The notes beneath the pieces were generated by a model that did no database searches, was not told where the DNA came from, and worked only from the letters and a program-made list of their open reading frames with translations. Of a stretch of DNA of 15,184 bases, positions 5,989 through 13,797 are shown one piece after another (position 1 is the stretch's first letter; each line of letters begins with the position of its first letter). Origin of the DNA: Acidobacteria bacterium UBA6911 (GTDB lineage: Bacteria; Acidobacteriota; UBA6911); the NCBI GenBank assembly GCA_002451015.1, contig DKBB01000011.1:3441-18624 (forward strand), written 5' to 3'. A program made the translations under genes and the position numbers.

Positions 5989-7155
5989 CTAATCGAGTCT
6001 CTTGTGGAAGCGCAGGGCGCTCAGCCACAGGATGGTAATGCCGAAAACGGCCAGGGCCGCCATCTCCTGCCACAGGACGTCCACGCCGACCCCCTTCAGA
6101 AAAAGACCCCGGACGATCTCCATGAAGTAGCGCACCGGATTCAGGTATGTGATGTACTGGACGAATTCGGGCATGTTGCGGACGGGGAAGGCGAATCCGC
6201 TCAACAGCATCGCCGGCATGAAAAAGAAGAACGAGGACATCATCGCCTGCTGCTGGGTGCGGGAAATGGTGGAAATAAAAAGGCCGATTCCCAGGGTGGA
6301 GAGCAGAAAGAGGACCACGCAGAAGAACAGCAGCAGCAGGCTGCCGCGCATCGGGATCCCGAAAATGAACAGGGCCGCTACCACCACGAAAGCCGTTTCG
6401 AATAGGCCGATTACAGCAAAGGGAATCAGTTTGCCCAGGATCAGCTCGATCGGGCGAATAGGCGTCACCATCAACTGCTCCATGGTGCCGATCTCCTTTT
6501 CGCGCACGATGCTCATGGCCGTCAGCATGATCGTAACGAGTGCGATGATATTGACGATCACGCCCGGCACGAAATAGACCCGGCTGGAAAGTTCGGGATT
6601 AAACCATACGCGTGGTTGGACCGACAGCGTGGGTATCAGCGATGCCATGGGACCGCCGGCGGCCGCGGCGCGCGGGACCATCCTGGCGTTCCTCTGTGCG
6701 GCAAGTACTTCGGAAGCGTATCCCGCAATGATCCTGCCGGCGTAGCCGGAAATGATGGAGGCAGTGTTGGAATTGGTGCCGTCTACCAGGACTTGAACGG
6801 CGGCGGTTTCGCCCCTTTGAATGTCCTGTGAAAAACCGGGCAGAATCCGGACCACAGCCTGCACCTCTCCGTGATCTATGAGGGATTCGATCTCTTTTTC
6901 ATCCCGCGGAATGGCTGCAATCCGAAAATAGAGCGATCCCTCAAAGGCCGCCAGCAGTTCCCGGCTTTCCACCGTGCGGTCCAGATCCATCCAGGCCGTG
7001 CGGGCGTGCTCGACATCCATGTTGACGGCGTAGCCGAATATGATCAGCTGCATTAACGGGGGGGCGATTAAAAGGATGCGGCGGCGAGGATCCCGCAGCG
7101 TCTGGCTGAATTCTTTGCGCAGTATTTCCCGTATTCTTTCCCACATGGCAATCAT
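5989..7155 (-). CDS. ABC-2 type efflux permease, YbhR-like
   Basis: This 388-aa inner-membrane subunit is the last gene of the efflux operon. It shows the YbhR/YbhS plan: a short cytoplasmic helix (KEFSQTLRDPRR), TM1 at about 27-45, a large periplasmic domain to about 190, then five TM segments near 193-216, 243-265, 272-296, 303-322 and 363-381. The REKEIGTMEQLMVTPIRP segment between TM2 and TM3 is the coupling region that contacts the ATPase. Its ATG overlaps the previous permease stop as ATGA, with AGGAAAG just upstream; an ATG three codons later is possible. It probably forms a heterodimer with the neighbouring permease. The substrate cannot be read from sequence. Confidence 0.92.
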   Translation of the reverse strand: MIAMWERIREILRKEFSQTLRDPRRRILLIAPPLMQLIIFGYAVNMDVEHARTAWMDLDRTVESRELLAAFEGSLYFRIAAIPRDEKEIESLIDHGEVQAVVRILPGFSQDIQRGETAAVQVLVDGTNSNTASIISGYAGRIIAGYASEVLAAQRNARMVPRAAAAGGPMASLIPTLSVQPRVWFNPELSSRVYFVPGVIVNIIALVTIMLTAMSIVREKEIGTMEQLMVTPIRPIELILGKLIPFAVIGLFETAFVVVAALFIFGIPMRGSLLLLFFCVVLFLLSTLGIGLFISTISRTQQQAMMSSFFFFMPAMLLSGFAFPVRNMPEFVQYITYLNPVRYFMEIVRGLFLKGVGVDVLWQEMAALAVFGITILWLSALRFHKRLD

Positions 7156-8285
7156 GCGACTTTCCTACTGACCTTTTTGGTCGCTAACAGGAATACCAGG
7201 GCGGCATAAACAACCAGCATACCGACTTCCAGGTAGAGTATTTCCATGCCCACACCGCGCAGAAAGATTCCCTTGAGGATGGTGACAAAATACCGGGTTG
7301 GAAACAGGTACGTAACGACCTGGATGGGCAGCGGCATGTTCTCGATGGCGAAGAGAAATCCCGAAAGTATAAAAGCGGGTAGAAACGAAGTGAGCATAGC
7401 AAGCTGATAGGCCATCAGCTGGGATTTCGACAGGGCTGACAGCAGGATGCCCCAGAAAAGGGCCCCGATCAGAAACAGGCTGCCTGTGATGGCCAGGAAT
7501 ACGTAACTGCCCCGCTGCGGGACCTCGAAGATAAAAACGCCGACCACGATGGTAAATACAAGGTCCACGACCCCCAGGATAAAATAGGCGCTCATCTTTC
7601 CCAGGGCTATTTCCGCCGGACGGAGTGGTGTGGACAGGAGCTGTTCCATAGTCCCCATTTCCCATTCCCGGGCCAGGGTCAGGGATGTGAGGATCGCGCC
7701 GATTATCATCAGAATAAGCGCAATGAGTCCGGGAATGATGTAATTCTTGGATTTTAAATCGCTGTTGTACCAGACACGCAACCGGCTGCTCATGGGAGGA
7801 TTCGCTCGCATCCCTCCGCGGCGATCCTGTGCTTCTGTTCGAATATTCTGTCCGAAGGACTGGAGAATACTATTGGCGTACCCGAGTGCGATCGAGGCCG
7901 TATTGGAATCGCTGCCGTCCAGGATTAACTGTACCTGGGGCGCCCGCCCCGAATGCAGTTCCCGGGAGTAATCCTGCGGGATGGCGATACAGAGTATGCA
8001 TTCATCCCGGTCTATCTTTTTTTCGACGTCGGTGTAGTTGTCGGTAACGCCTGTAATCAGAAAATAGCGCGATCCTTCAAAAAGGGAAACCAGCTCCCGG
8101 CTTTCCACGCTGTTGTCCAGATCGTACACGAGCGTGGGAATTCGGTCGACGTCGAGAGTCAGGGCATAGCCGAAAAGAAGAATCATCAGGAGGGGAAGAG
8201 CCAGAGCCATGATCAGGCTGCGGGAATCCCGCAGGATGTGCAGGAACTCTTTCCGGGCTATGGCATGGGTGCGTTTAAGATTCAT
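7152..8285 (-). CDS. ABC-2 type efflux permease, YbhS-like
   Basis: This 377-aa permease has the same fold as its downstream partner: the amphipathic KEFLHILRDSRS helix, TM1 at about 24-44, a periplasmic domain to about 180, and TM segments near 182-203, 231-253, 260-284, 293-312 and 350-369, with the REWEMGTMEQLLSTPLRP coupling segment before TM3. It overlaps the end of the upstream ATPase gene by 11 nt and the next permease by 4 nt, so the three are translated as a coupled set. The periplasmic domains of both permeases share the SVESREL and DGS/TNSNTASI segments, consistent with an old duplication. Confidence 0.92.
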   Translation of the reverse strand: MNLKRTHAIARKEFLHILRDSRSLIMALALPLLMILLFGYALTLDVDRIPTLVYDLDNSVESRELVSLFEGSRYFLITGVTDNYTDVEKKIDRDECILCIAIPQDYSRELHSGRAPQVQLILDGSDSNTASIALGYANSILQSFGQNIRTEAQDRRGGMRANPPMSSRLRVWYNSDLKSKNYIIPGLIALILMIIGAILTSLTLAREWEMGTMEQLLSTPLRPAEIALGKMSAYFILGVVDLVFTIVVGVFIFEVPQRGSYVFLAITGSLFLIGALFWGILLSALSKSQLMAYQLAMLTSFLPAFILSGFLFAIENMPLPIQVVTYLFPTRYFVTILKGIFLRGVGMEILYLEVGMLVVYAALVFLLATKKVSRKVA

Positions 8286-9228
8286 ATTGCTTTTTTTCTT
8301 CTTCCTCGATAGTGCTCACGAATATATCTTCCATCGACGGGTCGATCGCTTCCAGGCGGAGGATGTCGATGTTTCTTCCCTCAAGCGCCCGGCGGATTCC
8401 GGGAAGTGCGGCATCGGGGCTCCTGACTGAAATGTGCAGGCCGCTGCCGAAAACGGCGACCTCATGGACGCTGTCCAGCGGTTCGAGGATTTTCATGCTT
8501 GAGAGTGGATCCGAGGATTCAAGGTTCAGCAGGGCGTGAACCTGTAGATTCTTTTTCAATTCGGCCGGCTCGCCCATAGCCACAATCCTGCCGCGATGCA
8601 TCAGCGACAGACGATGGCAGTATTCCGCTTCATCCATATAGTGGGTGCTGACGAAAATCGTGTGCCCGGTATCTGAGAGCTCGTAAATGAGGGACCAGAA
8701 AGACCTGCGGGCCAGGGGATCGACACCCGAGGTCGGTTCGTCCAGGAACAGGATCGGGGGCTCGTGCAGAATGGCGCATCCGAGCGCCAGTCGTTGTTTC
8801 CAGCCGCCCGACAGCGTGTGCGTCATGGAGCCCTTCCGGTCTTCCAGCCCGGCCATTTTCAGCACATAATTTTTCCTATCCTGTTTTCGCGATTGCGGCA
8901 CCCGGTAGATGCCGCTGAAAAAATTGATGTTCTCTTCGACGGTGAGGTCGTCATAGAGCGAAAATTTCTGGGACATATAGCCGATGTGGTGGCGCAGGGC
9001 TTCAGCCTGGGTCGCGATGTCGAAACCGCCGACGAAGGCTTGGCCGCCGGTCGGGGACAACAATCCGCACAGCATGCGGATGGTCGTGGACTTGCCGGCC
9101 CCGTTGGGACCGAGAAAGCCGAAGATTTCTCCGCGGGCTACATCGAAAGACACATTGTTGACGGCCGTGAAATTATCGAAGCGTTTAACGAGGTGCCGCA
9201 CTTCCACGGACAGTTCTTTGTTCGCCAT
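8275..9228 (-). CDS. ABC transporter ATPase, like the C-terminal half of YbhF
   Basis: This 317-aa ATPase has a complete motif set: Walker A GPNGAGKST at 40-48, Q-loop Gln 87 in YMSQKFSLYDDLT, signature LSGGW at 139-143, Walker B ILFLDEP at 159-165 with catalytic Glu 164, and H-loop His 196 in STHYMDEAE. The signature has Trp where Gln is usual. The RGEIFGFLGPNGAGKST and DEPTSGVDPLARR segments match the second half of E. coli YbhF as I recall it. A C-terminal regulatory extension follows from about 225. The gene starts 6 nt after the other ATPase's stop, and the two most likely pair as a heterodimer under the YbhS/YbhR-like permeases. Confidence 0.93.
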   Translation of the reverse strand: MANKELSVEVRHLVKRFDNFTAVNNVSFDVARGEIFGFLGPNGAGKSTTIRMLCGLLSPTGGQAFVGGFDIATQAEALRHHIGYMSQKFSLYDDLTVEENINFFSGIYRVPQSRKQDRKNYVLKMAGLEDRKGSMTHTLSGGWKQRLALGCAILHEPPILFLDEPTSGVDPLARRSFWSLIYELSDTGHTIFVSTHYMDEAEYCHRLSLMHRGRIVAMGEPAELKKNLQVHALLNLESSDPLSSMKILEPLDSVHEVAVFGSGLHISVRSPDAALPGIRRALEGRNIDILRLEAIDPSMEDIFVSTIEEEEKKQYES

Positions 9229-9234
9229 AGGGCA

Positions 9235-10203
9235 TCATTCCCCCGGAACCCGGGAAACATTCTTTTCCCGGCCGGATTTACGGATCAAAGCGATGAAGAC
9301 ATCTTCAAGGGAAGGCACGATCTGTTTCATTTCCACAGACTCCGGCCCATCTTTTTCGAGCGCTTCCTTAACAACCGCCACCGAAGTTTCGGACGGAGAC
9401 AGGAACAGATGCAGGGCGGCGCCCGCGGGCTCCACGCCGACAATGCCCGGTAGCGTTTCCAGGTATTCCCTGGTTTTACGAAGATCGCGCGCGGTCACCT
9501 GGTAGCAGGACTCCTCCATCCGCGCGCGCAGGTCTCCCGGCGAAGCGCAGCGAATGATCCGGCCTTCGTGCATGAGCCCCACCCGGTTGCAGCGTTCGGC
9601 TTCATCCAGGTAGGCGGTTGCGATGCAAACGGTCATGCCGTCCTTGACCAGCTGATACAGGATGGCCCAGAAATCCCTCCGGGAAACCGGGTCCACACCG
9701 TTGGTCGGCTCGTCCAGAAATAAAACGTCCGGCCTGTGCAGCAGTGTGCACATCAGGGCGAGTTTCTGTTTCATCCCGCCGGAGAGTTTTCCGGCTGCTC
9801 TCTTTCGGAAGGGTTCCATCCGTGTCATTTCCAGTAGTTCCGCGGCCAGGGTGTTCCGATGCGCCGAATCCAGGCCGAACAGATCGGCGTAGAAATTCAT
9901 ATTTTCTTCAACGGTGAGATCGGCATACAGGCCGAAGCGCTGTGCCATATATCCTATCCGGTCTTTGACGGCGAAGGTTTCCTCGACGGTATTGTGCCCG
10001 ATCACGAGAACCTGCCCTTCCGTAGGGTCCAGCAACCCGCAGAACAGTCTCAGGGTGGTTGTTTTGCCGCCGCCGTCCGGGCCGACCAGGCCGAATATTT
10101 CCCCTTTTTCAATTTCAAGATTCATGCGGTCGACCGCCACTGTTTCGGCAAAGCGCCGGGTGAGATTGACGGCCTGAACCATGGGCGGTGAAGATGGCGA
10201 CAT
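9235..10203 (-). CDS. ABC transporter ATPase, like the N-terminal half of YbhF, H-loop His missing
   Basis: This 322-aa ATPase carries Walker A GPDGGGKTT at 41-49, Q-loop Gln 88 in YMAQRFGLYADLT, signature LSGGMKQK at 140-147 and Walker B VLFLDEP at 160-166 with Glu 165. The H-loop reads ATAYLDEAE, so Ala 197 replaces the switch histidine. The N half of E. coli YbhF also has GPDG in Walker A and no H-loop His (Ser there, from memory), which supports the assignment and suggests this site is catalytically weak by design. A 48-nt gap separates it from the adaptor gene, the largest in the operon. The ribosome-binding site before the ATG is poor; an ATG seven codons later has none. Confidence 0.92.
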   Translation of the reverse strand: MSPSSPPMVQAVNLTRRFAETVAVDRMNLEIEKGEIFGLVGPDGGGKTTTLRLFCGLLDPTEGQVLVIGHNTVEETFAVKDRIGYMAQRFGLYADLTVEENMNFYADLFGLDSAHRNTLAAELLEMTRMEPFRKRAAGKLSGGMKQKLALMCTLLHRPDVLFLDEPTNGVDPVSRRDFWAILYQLVKDGMTVCIATAYLDEAERCNRVGLMHEGRIIRCASPGDLRARMEESCYQVTARDLRKTREYLETLPGIVGVEPAGAALHLFLSPSETSVAVVKEALEKDGPESVEMKQIVPSLEDVFIALIRKSGREKNVSRVPGE

Positions 10204-10251
10204 TATGACTGCACTTTCAGGTGGTCCACCTTTAGGAAACGACGGATCGGG
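10204..10251. other. 48-nt intercistronic gap with small palindrome
   Basis: This is the only clear gap inside the efflux operon. It contains AGGTGG-T-CCACCT at 10219-10231, two 6-nt arms around one base. In RNA a loop of at least three bases would leave a 5-bp stem. It could modulate ATPase translation or mRNA processing, or be neutral. Confidence 0.3.
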
Positions 10252-11439
10252 TCAATTTTCATCCAGCAGGATTTCCCCGCTGGCCGGCATGTTCAGCTTG
10301 AGTTCCTGCCGGGGATTTTCGACCTCTACTTTGATCCGATAGACGAGTTTGACGCGTTCTTCCGGAGTCTGGATCTGTTTGGGAGTGAATTCGGCCTCTG
10401 AAGCCATATAAGAAATTCGCCCTTCATAAATTTTGTCCGGGTAGGAATCGGTCGTAATTCGGACCTTCATCCCAAGTTTTACCCGTCCTTGATCCTGTTG
10501 CCGTATGTACCCTCGGAGCCACGGTTTGTTGATATTTCCCAACGACGCGATGGTTGTTCCGGCCGCGACCACCTCGCCGATTTCGGCGGATTTTTCCAGG
10601 ATTACTCCGTCAAGCGGCGCTTTTACAGTACCGTCAGCGATAACGGTATCCATATACGCCACCTGGGCCCTGGCCTGTTCGATCTGCGCCTTCCGCGTGT
10701 CGACTTCCTGTTCTCTTCTCCGGACTTCCAGCCGGGAGGCTTCCGCCTGCTGCAGTGCGGCCCGGGCCTGATCGACCGCAGCGTGTGCCGCTTCGATATC
10801 TTCTTTCCTGGGGCCCTCCCGGATCAGCGAAAGGTGCTGTTCCGCCTGCTGCAGCGCAGCCTGAGACCCGGTGAACTGTGATTGATACCGGTCGTACTGG
10901 GATGTGGTAATATCGTCATTCTTATAAAGGACCTGAGCCCTTTGCCATTCTTCCTGGGCCAGGGCGAATTGGCTCCGGGCCTGTCGGACAGCAGCATCCG
11001 CCTGCTCTATTTCCTGCGAGCGGGATCCTGCCAGCAGCTGATCCAGGTTGGCCATAGTCTGCCTTAGCCGGGCCTTTCGGCCGAGGATGTCCGCTTCAAG
11101 AGAAGCCTTGAAGTATTCGATTCCTGTCAGATGCTGCTCCAGAGAGGTCTCGGCAACTATCAGTGAAGCCTGCTCCCGGGAGCGCTGTTCTTCCTGCGGC
11201 TGCATGTCAAGGCGCGCCAGGATCATCCCCTTTTGAACGGCATCCCCTTCTTCAATCGGGAAATCGACCAGCTTGCCCGAGGACTTGAAAGCAATGTGGA
11301 CCTGGGTGAATTCTATGTTCCCCGATATAGATATTTTGTTTTCGTCCCCGCCGTTCCACAAACTGCATGAAGGCGTCCATATGCCGCACAGAGCGACAGC
11401 AAGAACCGCCGCGGGTATAGATTTATAGTTCCTGATCAT
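10252..11439 (-). CDS. HlyD/YbhG-type periplasmic adaptor (membrane fusion protein)
   Basis: This 395-aa protein joins the inner-membrane ABC permease to the outer-membrane channel. An N-terminal signal segment covers about residues 8-25. The split lipoyl domain is seen as GKLVDFPIEEGDAVQKG near 55-71 and APLDGVILEKSAEIGEVV near 275-292, and between them lies a long Gln/Ala/Glu-rich coiled-coil hairpin at about 80-260, as in E. coli YbhG. The beta-barrel and membrane-proximal domains follow, ending in a GEILLDEN tail. Cys 25 is not in a good lipobox, so a lipid anchor is uncertain. The ATG has AGGAGG 8 nt upstream, and the gene overlaps the end of the TolC-type gene by 17 nt. Confidence 0.93.
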   Translation of the reverse strand: MIRNYKSIPAAVLAVALCGIWTPSCSLWNGGDENKISISGNIEFTQVHIAFKSSGKLVDFPIEEGDAVQKGMILARLDMQPQEEQRSREQASLIVAETSLEQHLTGIEYFKASLEADILGRKARLRQTMANLDQLLAGSRSQEIEQADAAVRQARSQFALAQEEWQRAQVLYKNDDITTSQYDRYQSQFTGSQAALQQAEQHLSLIREGPRKEDIEAAHAAVDQARAALQQAEASRLEVRRREQEVDTRKAQIEQARAQVAYMDTVIADGTVKAPLDGVILEKSAEIGEVVAAGTTIASLGNINKPWLRGYIRQQDQGRVKLGMKVRITTDSYPDKIYEGRISYMASEAEFTPKQIQTPEERVKLVYRIKVEVENPRQELKLNMPASGEILLDEN

Positions 11440-12823
11440 TGGGACGGCCTCCTGGAATCATCTGCCGGATGGTGCCCATGGCACTGCTAAGGTCGATCCT
11501 GGCTGCGTTGTGGATGAATAAGGCTTCTATACGGTTGTCTCGGGCGCGCTCCAGGCGCGTCTGGGCATCGGTTACTTCAATGCTGCTTCCCACCCCCGCC
11601 TTGAAACGGCGCTGTGCCTGTTCAAGCTCGCTTTTTGCAAGTTTCAATCCTTCATCTGCCGCCGTGACCTGAAGTTCCGCTGATTTCAGGCTGTCAAGCG
11701 CCAACCGGATTTCCATCTCGATCTGCAGGCGCAAATCGCCCGTGAGTTCCTGTTCCTGTCGTAGTCTGGAAGCGCTTTCCGTCCGTCTTCCGTCCATGCG
11801 GCCACCGTCAAAAATGGGAATCCGGACGGCAAATCCGTATGTGCGCGTCGGCCTGTTGTCATTTATGCCTGATCCGATGGTTCCGTAATCGGCGAACAGG
11901 CTTACCGAGGGCAGGCGCTCCATCCAGGCGGCACTGTGATTCAGGCGTGACGTTTCTTCGCGCTTTATCTGGGCTTTCCAGTCGGCCCGCGACTCCAACG
12001 CGATTTGAAGCGCTTCCTGCGGATTGTGAATTTCGACAGGCTCGTAGGTCATTATTTCGATCGGTTCCACCTGCAGATCCAGCTCCAGGCCCAGGACCCG
12101 AAGAAGCTGCAGCTGTGCCCTGTTTACTTCATTTGTGGCTGCAAGCAGACGCTGCTGCTCGTTAGCCAGCTGGACCCTGGCCCGGGTGATTTCAATACCG
12201 GTTCCGGCGCCGGCGGATTTCTGGTTCTCGGCCAAGGTGAGAAGCCTTTCGGCCAGTGCAACACTGGAACGGGTTGCGTCCTCGCTTGCCCTGGCTTTCA
12301 GCAGGGATAGATACACCCGGGCCACGTTGCTGCGTACCTGGTCGTGAGTGTATTCCTGCTCCGCTTCCGCCTGCCGGACTCCCTTTTGTGATGCCTGGTA
12401 ACGACGGATGGAGCTCAGGTTCAGCACGTTCAGGCTGGCGGTGGCCCTGGCGTCAAAAACATTGTAAGGACCGACAAAAGTCGAGAATTCATATCCCGGG
12501 ATGGGAGGGAACTGTATGCCGAAGGCGGCCAGATCCCGGGTTATATTCTGCCGGCCGACGGAGGCGTCAATATTCGGCAGCAGGGACGCGCGTGACTGGA
12601 CCGAACGGGCTTTTGACTGTCGAACCAGTTCCTCCGCGATCCGAATCCGGGTGCTTCCATCAGGGCTCAGGGCGATATCCACCGCCTGCTTGAGGGTCAA
12701 TGGAATCACCGGCGATTTCCGTGTCGCGGGATCCTGCGCTGCGGCGCTGCCGCCTTCTGCCCGGCAGTTCTGGCAGGACCAAAGCAAAACCGGGAGAAGG
12801 AGTAACATGAATCGACGGGTCAT
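11423..12823 (-). CDS. TolC-family outer-membrane efflux channel
   Basis: This 466-aa protein of the outer-membrane efflux protein family has a signal peptide of about 16-22 residues. C17 in LLWSC could be a lipobox cysteine, as in OprM-type lipoprotein channels. Two internally repeated OEP units begin near 41 (PLTLKQAVDIAL) and near 265 (NPQEALQIALES), each with long alpha-helical coiled segments that build the periplasmic tunnel, including GTGIEITRARVQL and its counterpart GSSIEVTDAQTRL. The ATG lies one nt after the TetR stop, with AGGAGGGGAAG inside the TetR C-terminus. Its place between regulator and adaptor gives this pump its own exit channel, unlike E. coli ybhGFSR. Confidence 0.93.
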   Translation of the reverse strand: MTRRFMLLLLPVLLWSCQNCRAEGGSAAAQDPATRKSPVIPLTLKQAVDIALSPDGSTRIRIAEELVRQSKARSVQSRASLLPNIDASVGRQNITRDLAAFGIQFPPIPGYEFSTFVGPYNVFDARATASLNVLNLSSIRRYQASQKGVRQAEAEQEYTHDQVRSNVARVYLSLLKARASEDATRSSVALAERLLTLAENQKSAGAGTGIEITRARVQLANEQQRLLAATNEVNRAQLQLLRVLGLELDLQVEPIEIMTYEPVEIHNPQEALQIALESRADWKAQIKREETSRLNHSAAWMERLPSVSLFADYGTIGSGINDNRPTRTYGFAVRIPIFDGGRMDGRRTESASRLRQEQELTGDLRLQIEMEIRLALDSLKSAELQVTAADEGLKLAKSELEQAQRRFKAGVGSSIEVTDAQTRLERARDNRIEALFIHNAARIDLSSAMGTIRQMIPGGRPNDQEL

Positions 12824-12824
12824 T

Positions 12825-13508
12825 TTATCTTCCCCTCCTGTTTTTTCCGGTTTGACCGGCTTTCTCTCGTTTAATTCCTGAACCTGCGGGCGCTTTTAAT
12901 CCGGCAACGATGAACGCCGTAAGCTTTTCAATAACTGCCTCCCTGTCGTCCGGATTGCAAACGCCGTGTGAAATGATCCCAATCAACTGAGACGAGATCA
13001 GTGTGTGGGCGGTGGCTCCGATGGCAAAAAACGATCTCCAGAAAAGATCTTCCAGAGGAATTTCGGGCAGGGTGCGCCGGAGGGCGGATTTGAAACGCTC
13101 CGAGAACTTTTCAATGTCGGATACCAGGATATCGGCCAAGGGGCCCTGCGGGGATGCATACATCCGACCCAGGAGCATCCCGAAGACCTTGCTGCCTTTC
13201 GAATGATTGCCCGTGACATCAAGCATGGGTTCAATAAGGGCGCGCACAAGCTTCTCCGGGGGAACGGATTTTTCCCTGTACTCGGCTTCATAAGAATCCA
13301 GCAGGGCCATCCTTTGCCTGTTCAGCCGTTGCATCCCGCGAGTGAAAAGGGCTCTCAAAAGCTGATTTTTGGATTGGAAATGGTAGTTGACGGCCGCCAG
13401 GTTGACACCGGCCGCTGTTGTGATTGCGCGCAGGGATGTTGCCTCGTATCCCCGCTCGGCGAAAAGTTTTTCCGCCGAATTGAGAATAGAGTCTTTAGTG
13501 CTTGTCAT
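12825..13508 (-). CDS. TetR-family repressor, CecR (YbiH)-like
   Basis: This 227-aa regulator has an N-terminal TetR helix-turn-helix, with AEKLFAERGYEATSLRAI followed by the recognition helix in AGVNLAAVNYHFQSK. The C-terminal ligand/dimer domain has KVFGMLLGRMYASP and LPEIPLEDLFWRSFFAIGA, the style of the CecR/DUF1956 group. A TTG at 13527-13529 is in frame, but the ATG at 13506-13508 has AGGTG at 5-nt spacing and starts the canonical MTSTKDSILNSAEKLF helix, so I choose the ATG. It is the first gene of the efflux operon and is likely autoregulatory, relieved by a pump substrate. The ligand is unknown; E. coli CecR is tied to cefoperazone and chloramphenicol sensitivity. Confidence 0.92.
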   Translation of the reverse strand: MTSTKDSILNSAEKLFAERGYEATSLRAITTAAGVNLAAVNYHFQSKNQLLRALFTRGMQRLNRQRMALLDSYEAEYREKSVPPEKLVRALIEPMLDVTGNHSKGSKVFGMLLGRMYASPQGPLADILVSDIEKFSERFKSALRRTLPEIPLEDLFWRSFFAIGATAHTLISSQLIGIISHGVCNPDDREAVIEKLTAFIVAGLKAPAGSGIKREKAGQTGKNRRGR

Positions 13509-13523
13509 GTAAACACCTGTATG

Positions 13524-13563
13524 AAACAAACGTATGATTAAAACAAAAGTATGAATATGTCAA
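13524..13563 (-). promoter_or_regulatory. Efflux-operon promoter with overlapping direct repeat
   Basis: On the minus strand a perfect -35 TTGACA (13558-13563) is followed at 18 bp by AATCAT (13534-13539), matching four of six -10 bases. Over this promoter lies a 14-nt direct repeat on the plus strand, AAACAAACGTATGA at 13524-13537 and AAACAAAAGTATGA at 13541-13554, one mismatch and a 17-bp period, plus a third GTATGA at 13519-13524. A regulator bound here would block the polymerase, which fits TetR-family autorepression. The direct rather than inverted arrangement is unusual for this family. Confidence 0.45.
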
Positions 13564-13797
13564 GCAAAAAATGATCCGAGTTTAAAGGCCGTAATCAGGT
13601 CTCTGATTGATGAGGGGCGTCTGGATATTGCAGGGGCGGAACTTGTGATCGCCGGCGGTTCAAAGCCGCGGGGAATAGACTGGATTCTCAATCTCACGGT
13701 GAAAATGGTATTGTGGAGGAGGAAAGGGATGGAACTGGATGCGCAATCTGGTCGGGGCCGACCTGAAAGAGATCAGGGACATAATAACGGCGCTTAA
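13555..13797 (+). pseudogene. Open frame with no good start, possible 3' remnant of a lost gene
   Basis: The frame is open for 80 codons from just after a stop at 13552-13554 to a TAA at 13795-13797. From about 13573 it reads like real protein (SLKAVIRSLIDEG, GAELVIAGGSKPRG, NLTVKMVLWRRKG) and its base composition shifts from the AT-rich promoter to coding-like sequence. No ATG with a ribosome-binding site lies at its 5' end; an in-frame GTG at 13645 lacks one. It contains the ribosome-binding site of rlmN and overlaps rlmN by 59 nt. I do not recognise the family. A remnant truncated when the efflux operon arrived is one explanation; chance is another. Confidence 0.3.
13715..13722 (+). promoter_or_regulatory. 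Strong ribosome-binding site before rlmN, spacing fits a different ATG
   Basis: GGAGGAGG at 13715-13722 lies 6 nt before an ATG at 13729-13731, which is out of frame with rlmN, and 16 nt before the in-frame ATG at 13739-13741. It is the only strong Shine-Dalgarno sequence near rlmN. Confidence 0.6.

Noticed and set aside
13509..13529. TTG start giving seven extra residues on the TetR regulator
   Set aside because: The AGGTG site and the canonical start of the TetR DNA-binding domain both fit the ATG at 13508, and the extra codons lie next to the promoter.
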